From: Strongylocentrotus purpuratus
Lineage: Eukaryota; Echinodermata; Echinoidea; Camarodonta; Strongylocentrotidae
NCBI RefSeq assembly: GCF_000002235.5
Contig: NW_022145611.1
Span: 20,396,114 to 20,460,113, forward strand
Direction of reading: 5' to 3'
DNA length: 64,000 nt
The first letter of the stretch is position 1. Each line of letters starts with the position of its first letter. Below, in pieces: positions 1 to 9,635 of the stretch. Below the pieces are notes generated by a model. That model searched no databases. It saw nothing but the letters and a program-made list of their open reading frames with translations, and was not told where the DNA came from. The position numbers and the translations under genes were made by a program.

Positions 1-769
1 CAAATGCCACCATTCAGTAGCTTATATTAGTTATTTTAACTACACTGCATTCTTATTTCGCAGCACAGTCATGCCCATATCCATGGCAGTACAGCTACAG
101 TGCAGTGGCAGTTTCAGCCAGTTCAGCTCAGCTAGCTGCATCCATATATTTTGCACTCAGACACACACACAGTCAGCTGAACCAACACTGCTCAACTGCA
201 ACACTCGCTCTCTACTCTAGCTCTGTATTTTGACAAGGTTCTAATTATTCATTCTGAAATTAGTATCACATAGTTCATGTAACATATACAACACCTCATC
301 AATGATTAACCGCTTATGAAATTAGAAGTATGTTTAGGTTGATCTCAGAAGGACTTACCGCAGATAATTCTCCGTACAAAAATACTCGGGAAATGAAATA
401 CAGTTATGATCTCGTCATTCACGAGATAGTGAAATTACGTTCGTAAATCTCGTATTTACCTATTACCTTCTTCACAAGTTTCTATTACCCAACAAGCATT
501 CACTTTTTGGGTGCTACAAAAATGATCTAAAAACATAATTTTGTTAATTTTTATGAGATTTTCAACGTACATAAATATCCAAATAATTCATTCATTTCGA
601 CTGCGATGTACATGATATTGTTAAAAATTACTTGAGAATGAAACTTTTATTCTAAAATCAAATGCACGCTGGGTAATTTTCAGGAGCTAAAGTGCAGTGG
701 GATAATGTACAGCCATGATGCTTCTGCTATTTCAATGCACAGCAGACGACTATCAACAAAATCCTGAAA
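1..769. other. 5' flank of the zinc-finger gene, no coding gene seen
   Basis: AT-rich sequence with no convincing coding exon. Promoter and 5' UTR of the + strand zinc-finger gene should lie here, since its first coding ATG is at 770, but I see no TATA box or initiator I would defend. The first 30 bases resemble 37690-37720 inside a PPP4R4 intron (both read as AAATGCCAC followed by TTCAGTAGCTTAT), so a fragment of a dispersed repeat is present at the left edge. Confidence 0.5.
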
Positions 770-833
770 ATGTCTTCGACGAGAAGAAAGCAAAATAACC
801 CAACAAAGTCAGCATCGGACACTAAGAAGAAGG
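770..833 (+). CDS. zinc-finger gene, exon 1
   Basis: Starts at ATG (context GAAAATGTC) and encodes 21 residues beginning MSSTRRKQNN plus one base. The donor is GTCAGT, a weaker version of GTAAGT. The leftover G joins AG of the next exon to make a Glu codon, which fits the frame of exon 2. An upstream non-coding exon cannot be excluded. Confidence 0.65.
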
Positions 834-3800
834 GTCAGTTGTGTATTGACTATTTTGTCGTGTTTTTTGTTAAAATAAAATCGTATTTTAAGCTGTTATT
901 ATCTTAATTGTAATCGCTTTCATGCCGATTTTCGTCGCGTAGCGTTCAAACAGGACAATGCATGTATTGCGCATAGCTTGAGGAAGCGCAACGCAACAGT
1001 GCAGCGGTTTATTGTGAGCTGCTGTGGCGCAATGATTGATGTGACCGAGTCAGCTACTACAATTAATCTAAAAGAAAGTATGAATTTCTGCAGTGTCGGA
1101 CATTTACTTTTAAACCAGTCATGAAGTACACATTTCTAATTCATTATAAACAGTATGGGCCCTGGTCCAAGAATAAAGATCGTCCACATAAACAAGGATA
1201 TCCTTGTAAATGCGGGCAAATCACGTCCTAGACCCTAAATTAAAAATGAGGATCGCCCGCAATTTTTGTGGGCAATCTTCATTTACGATCCTCGCGTAAA
1301 AAACGAATTCCGCGACTACGATGATGCTCCATGATGCATTTCTGATTGACACAGCACAGAGACTTTCAAATTATGAACAATAAATCCTCGGGGGCCCTGG
1401 AAGAAGAAGAACCCATGAAGGTGGACGGTGAACTGGGGGTATATTATTACGCGATATCCATTTTTCGCATTGCAAGCACGTGGATCGGGAACCCCTACAC
1501 CCGCAAAGCGCCAAAGAAAAAGAACTGTGGATTTCTCGCGTTCACGAGGATATCCTTGTTTATGCGGACGATCCACATTCTCGGACCAGCGTTGTATTTA
1601 GTTGTTAGTTGTATTTACTTTAGTCAAGTTACAAATTTAAAAGCTTAGACACTGACTTATTTTTAGTAATGATGTTATAGCAAGACAAATTCTTCAGGTA
1701 ACTGGAGACTGAACGAAATATCTTTAACTTTTATGTTGCCATCAAAACAATACATAATCCAAAAAGGAAAATCCTGAATTGAATTGAACTTTGAAGCATG
1801 ATGCCACAATCACTCGGTTTTAACAAAACCACAACTATTGACAAAGTTCAGTTAAATAAAATGTTCAACAGTATGAATAGGAACTTTTTTTCAACAATAT
1901 ATTTCAGATAGAATTCAAAAAAGCGATACCAAAACATGTGTCCAGGCAAGTTGATTATATGCACAATTAAATTCAAACTTAATTTGAAGACCATTAAATG
2001 CAATATTTTATTGATTAGTTAAGACTTATGTTGAACAACATTCAAATATTTATAATGGTGAGTGCTCTCTATTATGATACATTTTTTTTGGTTTAATTCA
2101 AAGGAAAAAGTGACAGCTTTTGGTAAACATCCAAACACACAATCTGCCCCCTCTCCTCATCTAACTTTTTGAAAACTACCCAACTTAAGGATTCATCATT
2201 GGAGACGATTGTGTCATTGTTTGGGAAGCCATGCCAAAAAATTCAAGAATTTTCAAGATAGTGTAATCCAAGAATAAAACATTTAAGATGTAATTTTATT
2301 GTTATATCATCTATTGAATCACAATTTAAGACTTGATACTAAATTTTATCAGCACTGCAGAATTTGCTTTAAAAAACAACAAAGAAACAAAATTAAACAT
2401 ACAGCCAATCTGTCTGTGAAAGCAACAAGAATGTCAATGATAATTTCTAGAATTATCAAATTTCATAGCAAAGCACATTCAATGATAATTCAAAATATTT
2501 CAATTCTAATGGCTTAACAATAAATGAAAGTAACTTGAAGGTCACATCATGACTCTTTTTGTCCAACTGTACAGAGCGAGCTACAAGGCCATCAAGGAAT
2601 GCAGGAAAGTCTGAACCAGACGAGTCGTCTTTGGCCAGGACTAGGCCTCAAAGGAAGATCATACCAAAGCGACCATTATCTCCAGATGTTGAGCTGTCGA
2701 GCAGAAGGAAGAAGCGCAGAAAGAAGAAGGCCCCTCCAGCCAAAGTATGTTGACCCCCAACCCCAACCCCTCCCCCAAACAAAAAAATACAGGTTATTGT
2801 GGGAAATTGTAATGATGTTTTAGTTGTTACTTTATCAAATTTGCCTAGTGAAAAATCGAAAACTAATCGCTGAAAGAGAGATCTGTGTTGTTGTTTTGTA
2901 TAGTATTTTTTTTGGTTCTGATAATATTTTGAATTTTTAGGACAACTACCTTGTAATGGTACCCTCTTTACCATGACATCAAGAGCGCTTTCCTGCAGGG
3001 GTTTAGCCCAGGAAATGGGGCTGGTTGTTCTAGACAAACTATTTTTATAAGAATTACAATTTTAAATGTAATACAAGCTAGGTATTCAAAAGAAAAAACA
3101 ATGTTCCAAGTTATTTTTGCTATGCTCTTAAGCATCATACTATTGCTGTATTATGATGTGACAAACATAACATCATTTCATTCTTCTTTTATTTCAGTCT
3201 GTGAACATTATGTCTACACATGCAGTCCACATCAAACCAGGTGAGATGAAACCTCCTAAACTGAGCAAACATCAGAAAGCGTCGCTCAAGCCCAAAAAGA
3301 GGAAGCGGAAGAAGAAGACCTTTGTGTTTCCCATCCTTGCAGCCGATCGAGTGCCAAGAGAACCGGAACCTAGACCTAGCAAGGCAAAGGATGGAGGAAC
3401 AGGACTCGCAATGAGTAGTCCTGGACCAGCTCTCCCAAAGAAGAGGGCTAAGCATATAGCAAGGAATGTCTTGGATGTGGACCTACTTAGAATGCTGCCG
3501 GCAGCTGAGTTGGTCAAGAAATTCTCCAAACACACAAGTTTCAAGGTATGTAACAAGAGTCTATGTAGCTTATTAAGTCTCACCAAAATCTGTGTGTGTA
3601 GTTTTGAGAATTCATTCTTGACATGATGCAAGTTCTAGAAAGAAAAACATACAATCATATATTTTTGTGTTTTATTACAAAATTTCAGTTCAAATGAAGA
3701 ACTGAACCATACATAACCTTTACCCTAAAGGGATTACACAATTGCATCCTGGTCAAACTTTAACATGAAAATTAATAATCAGTGCATGCATATATTGTTG

Positions 3801-6800
3801 AATATTGTGGCAAGGCAAACATTATGATATTGCTCATGATAAACTTGCCTGAAGAAAAAAAAAAAGGTGCATTACCTGTTATATAATTGCACCCTGGAAT
3901 GTCTTCTTATTCTTTGTCTGCTTCAGGTCCCAACTGAAGAACACAAAGCTCCATTGAAGCAGCATGTGTATAGCTGTAAGATGCTACCCCACTACTGTAC
4001 AGAGAAGTTCTATGGCAATGATGAAGACACCAAGAGACAGATCACCAAGCATCTACTCAGACACGTTGGGGAGCTACTGACTGTCACTAACAGAGGTAAA
4101 CTATTAAACATCAGTGACAAATACATAAAAAGTATTCTCTATTAGTATTTTGTATGTTTGGTGGTAGAAGTATGTTAACCCAAATAGTTTAACACTGAGT
4201 TTATACTCTTCTGACTCTGAACGGATGTTTGCTCTGGGCAAATTTCATCAAAAATAGAGGGTTCAGGTTTTGATTGCAATAAGGTTTCAAATTGGATTTA
4301 TCATTCCATGAAGTGTCGTTCAAGCGTAAATGTTAGGGTTTTGACTAGTATTTGAAACTTGATGTGAAAACAATATTTACTCCGGTAACTTTTCTTCACC
4401 TTGTCCTATACTTTGCATGAGTTATCCTTAATTTGGTATGGATGGACCTAAAAAAATCCAGCATTATATAAATATGTGCCTTTAGAACATAAACATCCCT
4501 GTTGCATGAATTAAGTCTTTTTTACAATAAATGCAATATGGACAGAGATGAGATTACCAAAGTACTTCAATTTACCTGTATTCACTATGGTATAATCTTT
4601 TACTTAAAAGTGAAGTAAAGAAACTCTTTTTGCTAATCTTACAGTCATGATTGGAAATACTTGCACTATATTTCACCTCTTTTGCCTTTTTTTAAATTCT
4701 AGGAATCAATATGATGACACCAACCACAAAGAAACAAAAAAAGAAAGAAGGTAAGTATTCAGTTACATGTAGGACAAAAATACTAAAGCTGTCAAGTGAA
4801 ATTTATTTTTGAGAGTACATTTAGTATCTTTTTGTGACCACCAAAATATCTGTAGTTGACTGTACATCCCATTTTATACAACACCTATGTGGATCCTTGT
4901 CATTTGATTGGAGGATTGTTGGTCACATGATATTCAATAGATGTTATATTGCACGGGCGTGCCTTTTTGGGTATATGCAGACTGCGTACCTCTCTGCCGT
5001 GCGCCTATCCCTGCATGTATCTGACGCTAAGGTAATCTGAATGTAATCGAGAAGGCTCGACTCCAACTTTAATTTATCTTTGATATAAGGAGTAAAGCAT
5101 AATTTTGATATTGTGTAAAACAAATAATGAATGTTTTTCATTCGTTCAATAGTGCGAATATTTTCATTCGTTGAAAGATTAATGTTAATTCTATTCAACT
5201 CGGCTGACGCCTCGTTGAATAGAATGTTAATCTTTCAACTCATGAAAATATTCGCACTATTGAACTAATAACCATTCATTATTTGTATAATAATTCATTG
5301 TTAAGGATTCACACAATCTAACAGTTATAAAACTGAACTCTCATTGGTCCATCTGTCTTTAATGATATGATATGGTACTAAGTTTAAAAAATAAAAACAA
5401 ATCCAGTAAGCAGAATCATGCATTATATTTCAGTTATATGTGCAATGATCTTGTACCATTGAATCCTCACCATAATGCTCCCAAGACGATCATGTATTAT
5501 ATGATCATTGATTATACAATGTATAATACTTTTTTTTCTTCTCATATTGACTGTTGTCACATGATAGCCAAGAAAGATGGTACCGGTGCCAACTCTACCA
5601 TGTACATCCTACCCAGTGCCCCTCGCCCTATGAGAGTCACGCTACCCAAGAATGTCAGCTCCCGTATGAAACGCTCCAGCTACACCGTCATCCGGTCTGC
5701 AGATGGGTCTGAGAAGGGCATCAACGAGGTGGTACTCCTACCCAAGGGCAGGCTCCTGGGGATCATGAATGCACCCACCAAGAACTTCAGCGAAGACCAC
5801 TTGATAGACGTGGATGATAGTTCATTGGGTTTGGATACCAGGAAGGAGAGGGTCGTTGTGAAGAAAGGTGATGGTATCTTGGAAGGAACAGCTACGAAAG
5901 TGGGTATTTGCCCCTCCAGTCTTGGTTCTGACATGACGGGGCTGAGTATAGAGTCTCTGGCTAAGGCAGTGGAAGCCATGGTGGATAAAGAGAGTCAAGG
6001 ATTGAATATTCAGGCTGCAGAGGCCTTGGCCAAAGCAGCTAATCTTGAAGGACATGGTGGCAAGGGTCATGGAGGAGGAGGAGCATATCCACTTCGAGTG
6101 TACAAGAAAGTACCTGTGTCGCCACCATCGTCATCGTCCTCCGGATCCTCTTCTTCTTCCACGTCATCGTCGTCATCGCCAGAAAGATTGTCGAAGTCTA
6201 ACATCAAAGTGAAAAAACTCTCAAAGGTCTCCAAAATCTCCAAAAAAGCCAAGAAGAAAACGAATCATATTCCCTCTGTAATCCCGCATGCAGTTGATGT
6301 TCCCAGTCCTGACCACAACTATGCGTTCACAAATAACCTGAATCATGGAGCCCCGCTGCATTTTGATTCCGAGGGGCAGCCTATGGACTCGCCTCCAAGC
6401 ATAGATGAATGGGGGGAGGCTGATGGGTTGGATATAGACCCCTTGGTGAGCTCCATGAACGACCAGCTGAATAAACTGATCGCAGACATTGATGCTCCAG
6501 CTCCTATGGCCAGGGTGTCCAATGAGAATGAAGAGCCAATCATTGGTGAGGGGGCTAACGTCACTGTGGAACATGAGGAACTGATGGTCAGCAAGCCCAA
6601 GAAATCAAGAAGCAGATCAAAGAACAAGGTCGTGGCTCAGAGTGAAGAAGTGAAGGTATGCATGAAGCTTGATGTGTTACTGTTATTGATTTGTAGCTGC
6701 CGTTGTATTTATAAATAAGATTACATATCACTATGCACCCAAAAATTGAATAATTAAAAACAAAATTGGTTTAATCAATCCCTGAAAAACCTGGATTTTC

Positions 6801-8030
6801 ATTTTAGTCTTCAAAAACAAATGTCGCCATGTGTCTCGTGATGTACACAAGTTCAAAGAATGAGACTATTTCCTTGTTCTGTCTAGTTCATAGTTTTTTT
6901 GTTGCTGAGTTTGTAATTGTCAAGTGCAAAAAGTAACGAAGTACCCTTAGTACAACACTGTCTTTCCCTCAGTAAATTATCTTCCTATGTTCTGTCTCTC
7001 CTTGCAGCAAACTGCTCTTCGTCATCTGCAGTCACTGGCCAAGGTGAGGAAGCGTAAAGGACCTTTCACATGTGAGATATGTCACAAGGTCCTCACTGCT
7101 GCCAGTACACTCCGAGCGCACTACAGGAGTCATGCAGGTGAGTAGTATTACCACATTTTGAATGTGACGTTTGATTTTGGCAAAGGTGGAGTCTGAGATT
7201 TCATCGGTTTTGTTTTGAAAGCGTTCTTAGTATAGGTGTAAGTTATTTAGTTTGAATCCCATTTATGGAGTTAAAGGGAGATAGTAGTCAGTTTCCATGT
7301 GCAGAAGGTCATAGTTTGCTGACTCCCGACTTGGTGGAAATACCATTAATGGGTGTCCAAAACCGTGTACCATCAAGAAATATCCGTTAGTCTGTAAGAG
7401 AGTCGTCAAGTGAGTGAATGCAAGATAATGACTTTTTCCAATGCAAAGCATTGCATAAGGACAGTTGGTCATAAAAATGAAGGCTAATCCTGGTTATTGA
7501 CAATACTTGTTATTCGGTAAACCCAAAAATGGTGTCGAATTCCCCATGAGAGCTCGCTACTATGCGTCTTTAAATATGACTCTGGGTAAAGTCCTCAAAC
7601 TTCAACTATTCAACTCAATTTTGGACTGAGTGTTGGCTTAATAATCTTTTTTTTAAAACTGGGGTTATAGTTGTCTCATCCATCTTGTATTATCCTTTAT
7701 CTCAACCCACCAGGAATCAAGCCATACCAGTGTGAGATCTGCCAGGCCACGTTCACCCGTCTCCACAGCCTCAAGTACCACACCATGATCCACAACAAGG
7801 AGGCACGCTTCCTCTGCAGCTACTGCCAGCGACAGTTCCGCCACAGCAGCCACTACCGCGAGCATCTGCGCCGCCACACCGGGGAGGAACCCTTCGGCTG
7901 CAGCGACTGCTCTGCGCGCTTTAAGACCAGGAACACGTACAAGCGCCATCTCAGGAGCAAGCACGGTAAGATAGTGGCCGAGGACGGGAAGATCAACCTA
8001 GCCCCTGCTGCCTTGCTCACACCATGTTGA
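770..8030 (+). CDS. C2H2 zinc-finger protein, eight coding exons (whole gene model)
   Basis: Coding exons are 770-833, 2575-2744, 3198-3545, 3927-4095, 4703-4750, 5568-6655, 7008-7137 and 7714-8030; all join in frame at GT/AG sites, giving 2334 nt and about 777 residues. Order: short basic N-terminus; Lys/Arg-rich region at about 60-80 and 95-115 (likely nuclear localisation); an atypical Cys/His cluster (Cys211, Cys218, His236, His240); a long low-complexity middle with a polyserine tract near 452-473 and a basic run near 485-500; then four C2H2 fingers at about 649-671, 677-699, 705-727 and 733-756, all with 12 residues between the second Cys and first His. Only the third linker is TGEKP-like (TGEEPF). 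The family fact that such arrays bind DNA suggests a nuclear DNA-binding regulator; target and orthologue are unknown to me. The ATG at 770 was chosen because exon 1 then joins exon 2 in frame; no earlier in-frame evidence was found. Confidence 0.85.
1152..1592. mobile_element. foldback MITE in intron 1 of the zinc-finger gene
   Basis: The left end (about 1152-1215) and the reverse complement of the right end (about 1515-1592) match over roughly 60 bases with scattered differences. Both read GGTCC(A/G)AGAAT, then GATCGTCC, then ATAAACAAGGATATCCT. The interior has no transposase-like frame. A non-autonomous DNA element; superfamily not assigned. The open frames here on both strands come from the inverted repeats. 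Confidence 0.75.
2575..2744 (+). CDS. zinc-finger gene, exon 2
   Basis: Acceptor AACTGTACAG, donor GTATGT. It encodes a Ser/Arg/Lys-rich segment ending in a strongly basic run (SRRKKRRKKKAPPAK), a likely nuclear localisation signal. It ends in phase 0. Confidence 0.8.
3198..3545 (+). CDS. zinc-finger gene, exon 3
   Basis: Acceptor TTTATTTCAG, donor GTATGT; 116 codons, phase 0 at both ends. It holds a second basic run (KPKKRKRKKK) and an acidic-hydrophobic helix-like stretch (NVLDVDLLRMLPAAELVKKF) that runs into the Cys/His cluster of exon 4. Confidence 0.85.
3927..4095 (+). CDS. zinc-finger gene, exon 4 with atypical Cys/His cluster
   Basis: Acceptor TGCTTCAG, donor GTAAAC. Encodes a compact, non-repetitive segment with C-x6-C-x17-H-x3-H spacing (around residues 211-240) followed by LLRHVGELL. 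The spacing is outside the C2H2 consensus, but the four residues could bind zinc. Ends with one leftover base. Confidence 0.85.
4703..4750 (+). CDS. zinc-finger gene, exon 5 (48 nt)
   Basis: A small exon with acceptor AAATTCTAG and donor GTAAGT. The carried-in G makes Gly, then INMMTPTTKKQKKKE; one base is carried on. Being 48 nt with equal phases, it could be skipped without a frameshift. Confidence 0.75.
5121..5289. mobile_element. hairpin (foldback) element, copy 1, intron 5 of the zinc-finger gene
   Basis: Two arms of about 75 bases, 5121-5198 and 5215-5289, are close reverse complements. They are separated by a 16-base loop whose reverse complement reads CGAGGCGTCAGCCGAG. Next to the loop is CTATTC on the left and GAATAG on the right. 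The same core recurs in the hairpin at 9326-9489. Confidence 0.8.
5568..6655 (+). CDS. zinc-finger gene, exon 6 (large, low complexity)
   Basis: 363 residues, mostly predicted disordered. Acceptor is the AG in CACATGATAG, which turns the carried-in G into an Ala codon and starts AKKDGTGANSTMYILP; the reading frame stays open upstream to 5372, so the exact acceptor is set by phase. Notable parts: a Gly/His run (EGHGGKGHGGGGAYP), a polyserine tract of about 20 residues, a Lys-rich run, and an acidic region with GLDIDPLVSSMNDQL. Donor GTATGC. The polyserine coding creates an acidic shadow frame on the other strand that is not a gene. Confidence 0.85.
7008..7137 (+). CDS. zinc-finger gene, exon 7, first C2H2 finger
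   Basis: Acceptor TCCTTGCAG, donor GTGAGT. After a basic lead (AKVRKRKGPF) it encodes a complete first finger: C-x2-C-x12-H-x3-H with CEICHKVL and HYRSH. One base is carried into the last exon to make Gly. Confidence 0.9.
7714..8030 (+). CDS. zinc-finger gene, last exon with fingers 2-4 and stop
   Basis: Acceptor CCCACCAG. Encodes GIKPYQ, then three fingers: CEIC...HTMIH, CSYC...HLRRH and CSDC...HLRSKH (the last has four residues between the histidines), and a 21-residue tail ending LLTPC before TGA at 8028-8030. The higher local GC of this exon is typical of conserved finger coding sequence. Confidence 0.93.
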
Positions 8031-9325
8031 GTCTCGCTTGGTTCATGGTGTCCTCTCTGAAACGAAAATGAATGTGTTGATGAACTTTCAGAAATTGTAC
8101 ACATTGTAATCCACAAATCTAACATGGAGTGTGTGATTTATTTGAACATGTCAATCTCAATATGCTCTCTTGTACAATCGTAGGAGTATTAAACCCTTAG
8201 AAAATTGAAGCAAACTTTTTGTTCTTTCAATCTTATGACCTGTGCCAACACTGCATCTATATTTTGAATCCAAGATTGAAGATCAAGGCCCATCTTATAA
8301 AGAGTTGTAATTGATCCAAATAAATCCAAGTCCTCCAATCGCAAGTTTGCAGTCTCCTAAGTTGCGATTATTATCAACTCTTTAGTAAACGGGCACAGTT
8401 GTACGATTTCATTCTTAATCAGTAAGAAAAGATAATCTGAGCTAATAAATCCAGTACGAGTATTTTATAGCAGTGTGCACCCGAATACATATCTCAAGAT
8501 ATTATTTGTCTGACCTTTTTCAAACATTTAAGGTTGACTGTAATATACATTATTTACATATTTTCTGGGAGAATTAAGATTATGATTTTATTGAATTAAG
8601 AAAATTGTACCAGATGATAAGTTGATATGACCAGTTATGTTAACAAAAACTTTTACTAGATATTTTGATAATAATATTAAAGATAATAACTACAGGTACA
8701 GGATTAGTAGGTTCATATGAAAACAAATTCCTTTTGCAATATTTGAAGCGTTTATTCAGGGATTGTCATGTGGATGTAGTGTATCTTGGGAAGCAATAAT
8801 AATGCCTTAGTAGGTTAGCAGTGCACTCTTATATATAAAGACATCTTGAGAGCATCGTAAGCAACATGTAAGAAATTGAGAGAAAAAAGGGCAATTTTGA
8901 TAGAGTACTGAAACAAGTACCGGTAATGAACTTTAGCTTGTGCTGCGTATTAGTAGACTATACTGCTGTGAGAGATTATTTGCATTGCTTTCTTTCTGTC
9001 AGTCTTTTTTTTCCCTCCCTCTCACTTTCTCTCTCTGTCTGCTGTTTCTCTATTTCACTTGTGGTTGATTCATTTTTGTCAAAGAATATTGTTCAAGAGT
9101 AATAGTTTGTTTTGTGTAAATGAATTTCAAGATTTGTTTCCGATTCATCCAAATTTATATTTAGGCAGGATATGTATCAGTACGATACAGATGATTTTAG
9201 GATTTGGCTTTGTCAATTTGCTTCAAAGTTTTCTGTTTCTTAATAATTTCAAAATGAGATGTTCATCTTATTTCAAAAAGCCTGTATTAGTCTATTTATT
9301 ATTGAATTGAATGGAATATTGTATA
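8031..9325. other. probable 3' UTR of the zinc-finger gene and intergenic sequence
   Basis: AT-rich, no coding exon. Possible poly(A) signals AATAAA appear near 8319 and 8446, but none can be chosen from sequence alone. The small MITE at 8288-8394 lies here. Confidence 0.4.
8288..8394. mobile_element. short palindromic MITE
   Basis: The left end GCCCATCTTATAAAGAGTTG and the reverse complement of the right end (GCCCGTTTACTAAAGAGTTG) match with a few differences over about 20 bases and pair further inward. About 107 bp, no coding capacity. The ends resemble the start of 20560-20600, which looks like a fragment of the same kind. Confidence 0.6.
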
Positions 9326-9489
9326 GTATTAATGACTGCTTTGAGAGAAATAGTTGTTTTATTACGCTCAAGGGAAGGTTAGAATTGTGCTATTCCCCGA
9401 GGCTTGCCGAGGGGAATAGCCCAATTGTAACCTTCCCGAGAGCGTATGAAAACAACTATTTCTCGAATATTAAAGCAGTCATTAATACT
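9326..9489. mobile_element. hairpin (foldback) element, copy 2
   Basis: Arms of about 75-78 bases flank a centre reading CCCCGAGGCTTGCCGAGGGG. The arms contain GAAATAGTTGTTTT and its complement AAAACAACTATTTC, and GGGAAGGTTA paired with TAACCTTCCC. The centre and adjoining CTATTC/GAATAG are shared with the hairpin at 5121-5289, while the arms have diverged a great deal. Confidence 0.8.
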
Positions 9490-9531
9490 TTTATATGCCG
9501 AAAAAAAATAGACTAAAAAATAAAAAATATA

Positions 9532-9635
9532 TTTTTTTTTTTTTTTTTGTCGAAGGTGAGAGTCGAACCCTTGCGTACAATGAGTGATGAATATTACACC
9601 AACGCCTTACACCACTCGGCCATCGCGCGCTGTTC
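9532..9635 (-). mobile_element. tRNA-derived SINE-like copy with poly(A) tail
   Basis: On the - strand the sequence reads GATGGCCGAGTGGTGTAAGG (A-box-like, class II Leu/Ser tRNA style), then about 45 bases later GGGTTCGACTCTC (B-box-like), then CACCTTCGAC and a run of about 17 A. Poly(A) after a tRNA-like body is what LINE-mobilised tRNA-derived elements look like. It sits directly beside the foldback at 9326-9489. Not a functional tRNA as far as I can fold it. Confidence 0.65.

Noticed and set aside
1316-1648. Open frames on both strands in intron 1
   Set aside because: They lie in the foldback MITE at 1152-1592 and read through its inverted repeats; no protein family is suggested.
6067-6252. 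Acidic - strand frame rich in Asp/Glu
   Set aside because: Shadow of the polyserine and Lys-rich coding in exon 6 of the zinc-finger gene.
7665-7964. Ala/Val-rich - strand frame of 99 codons
   Set aside because: Shadow of the zinc-finger coding exon, made open by its GC-rich third positions.
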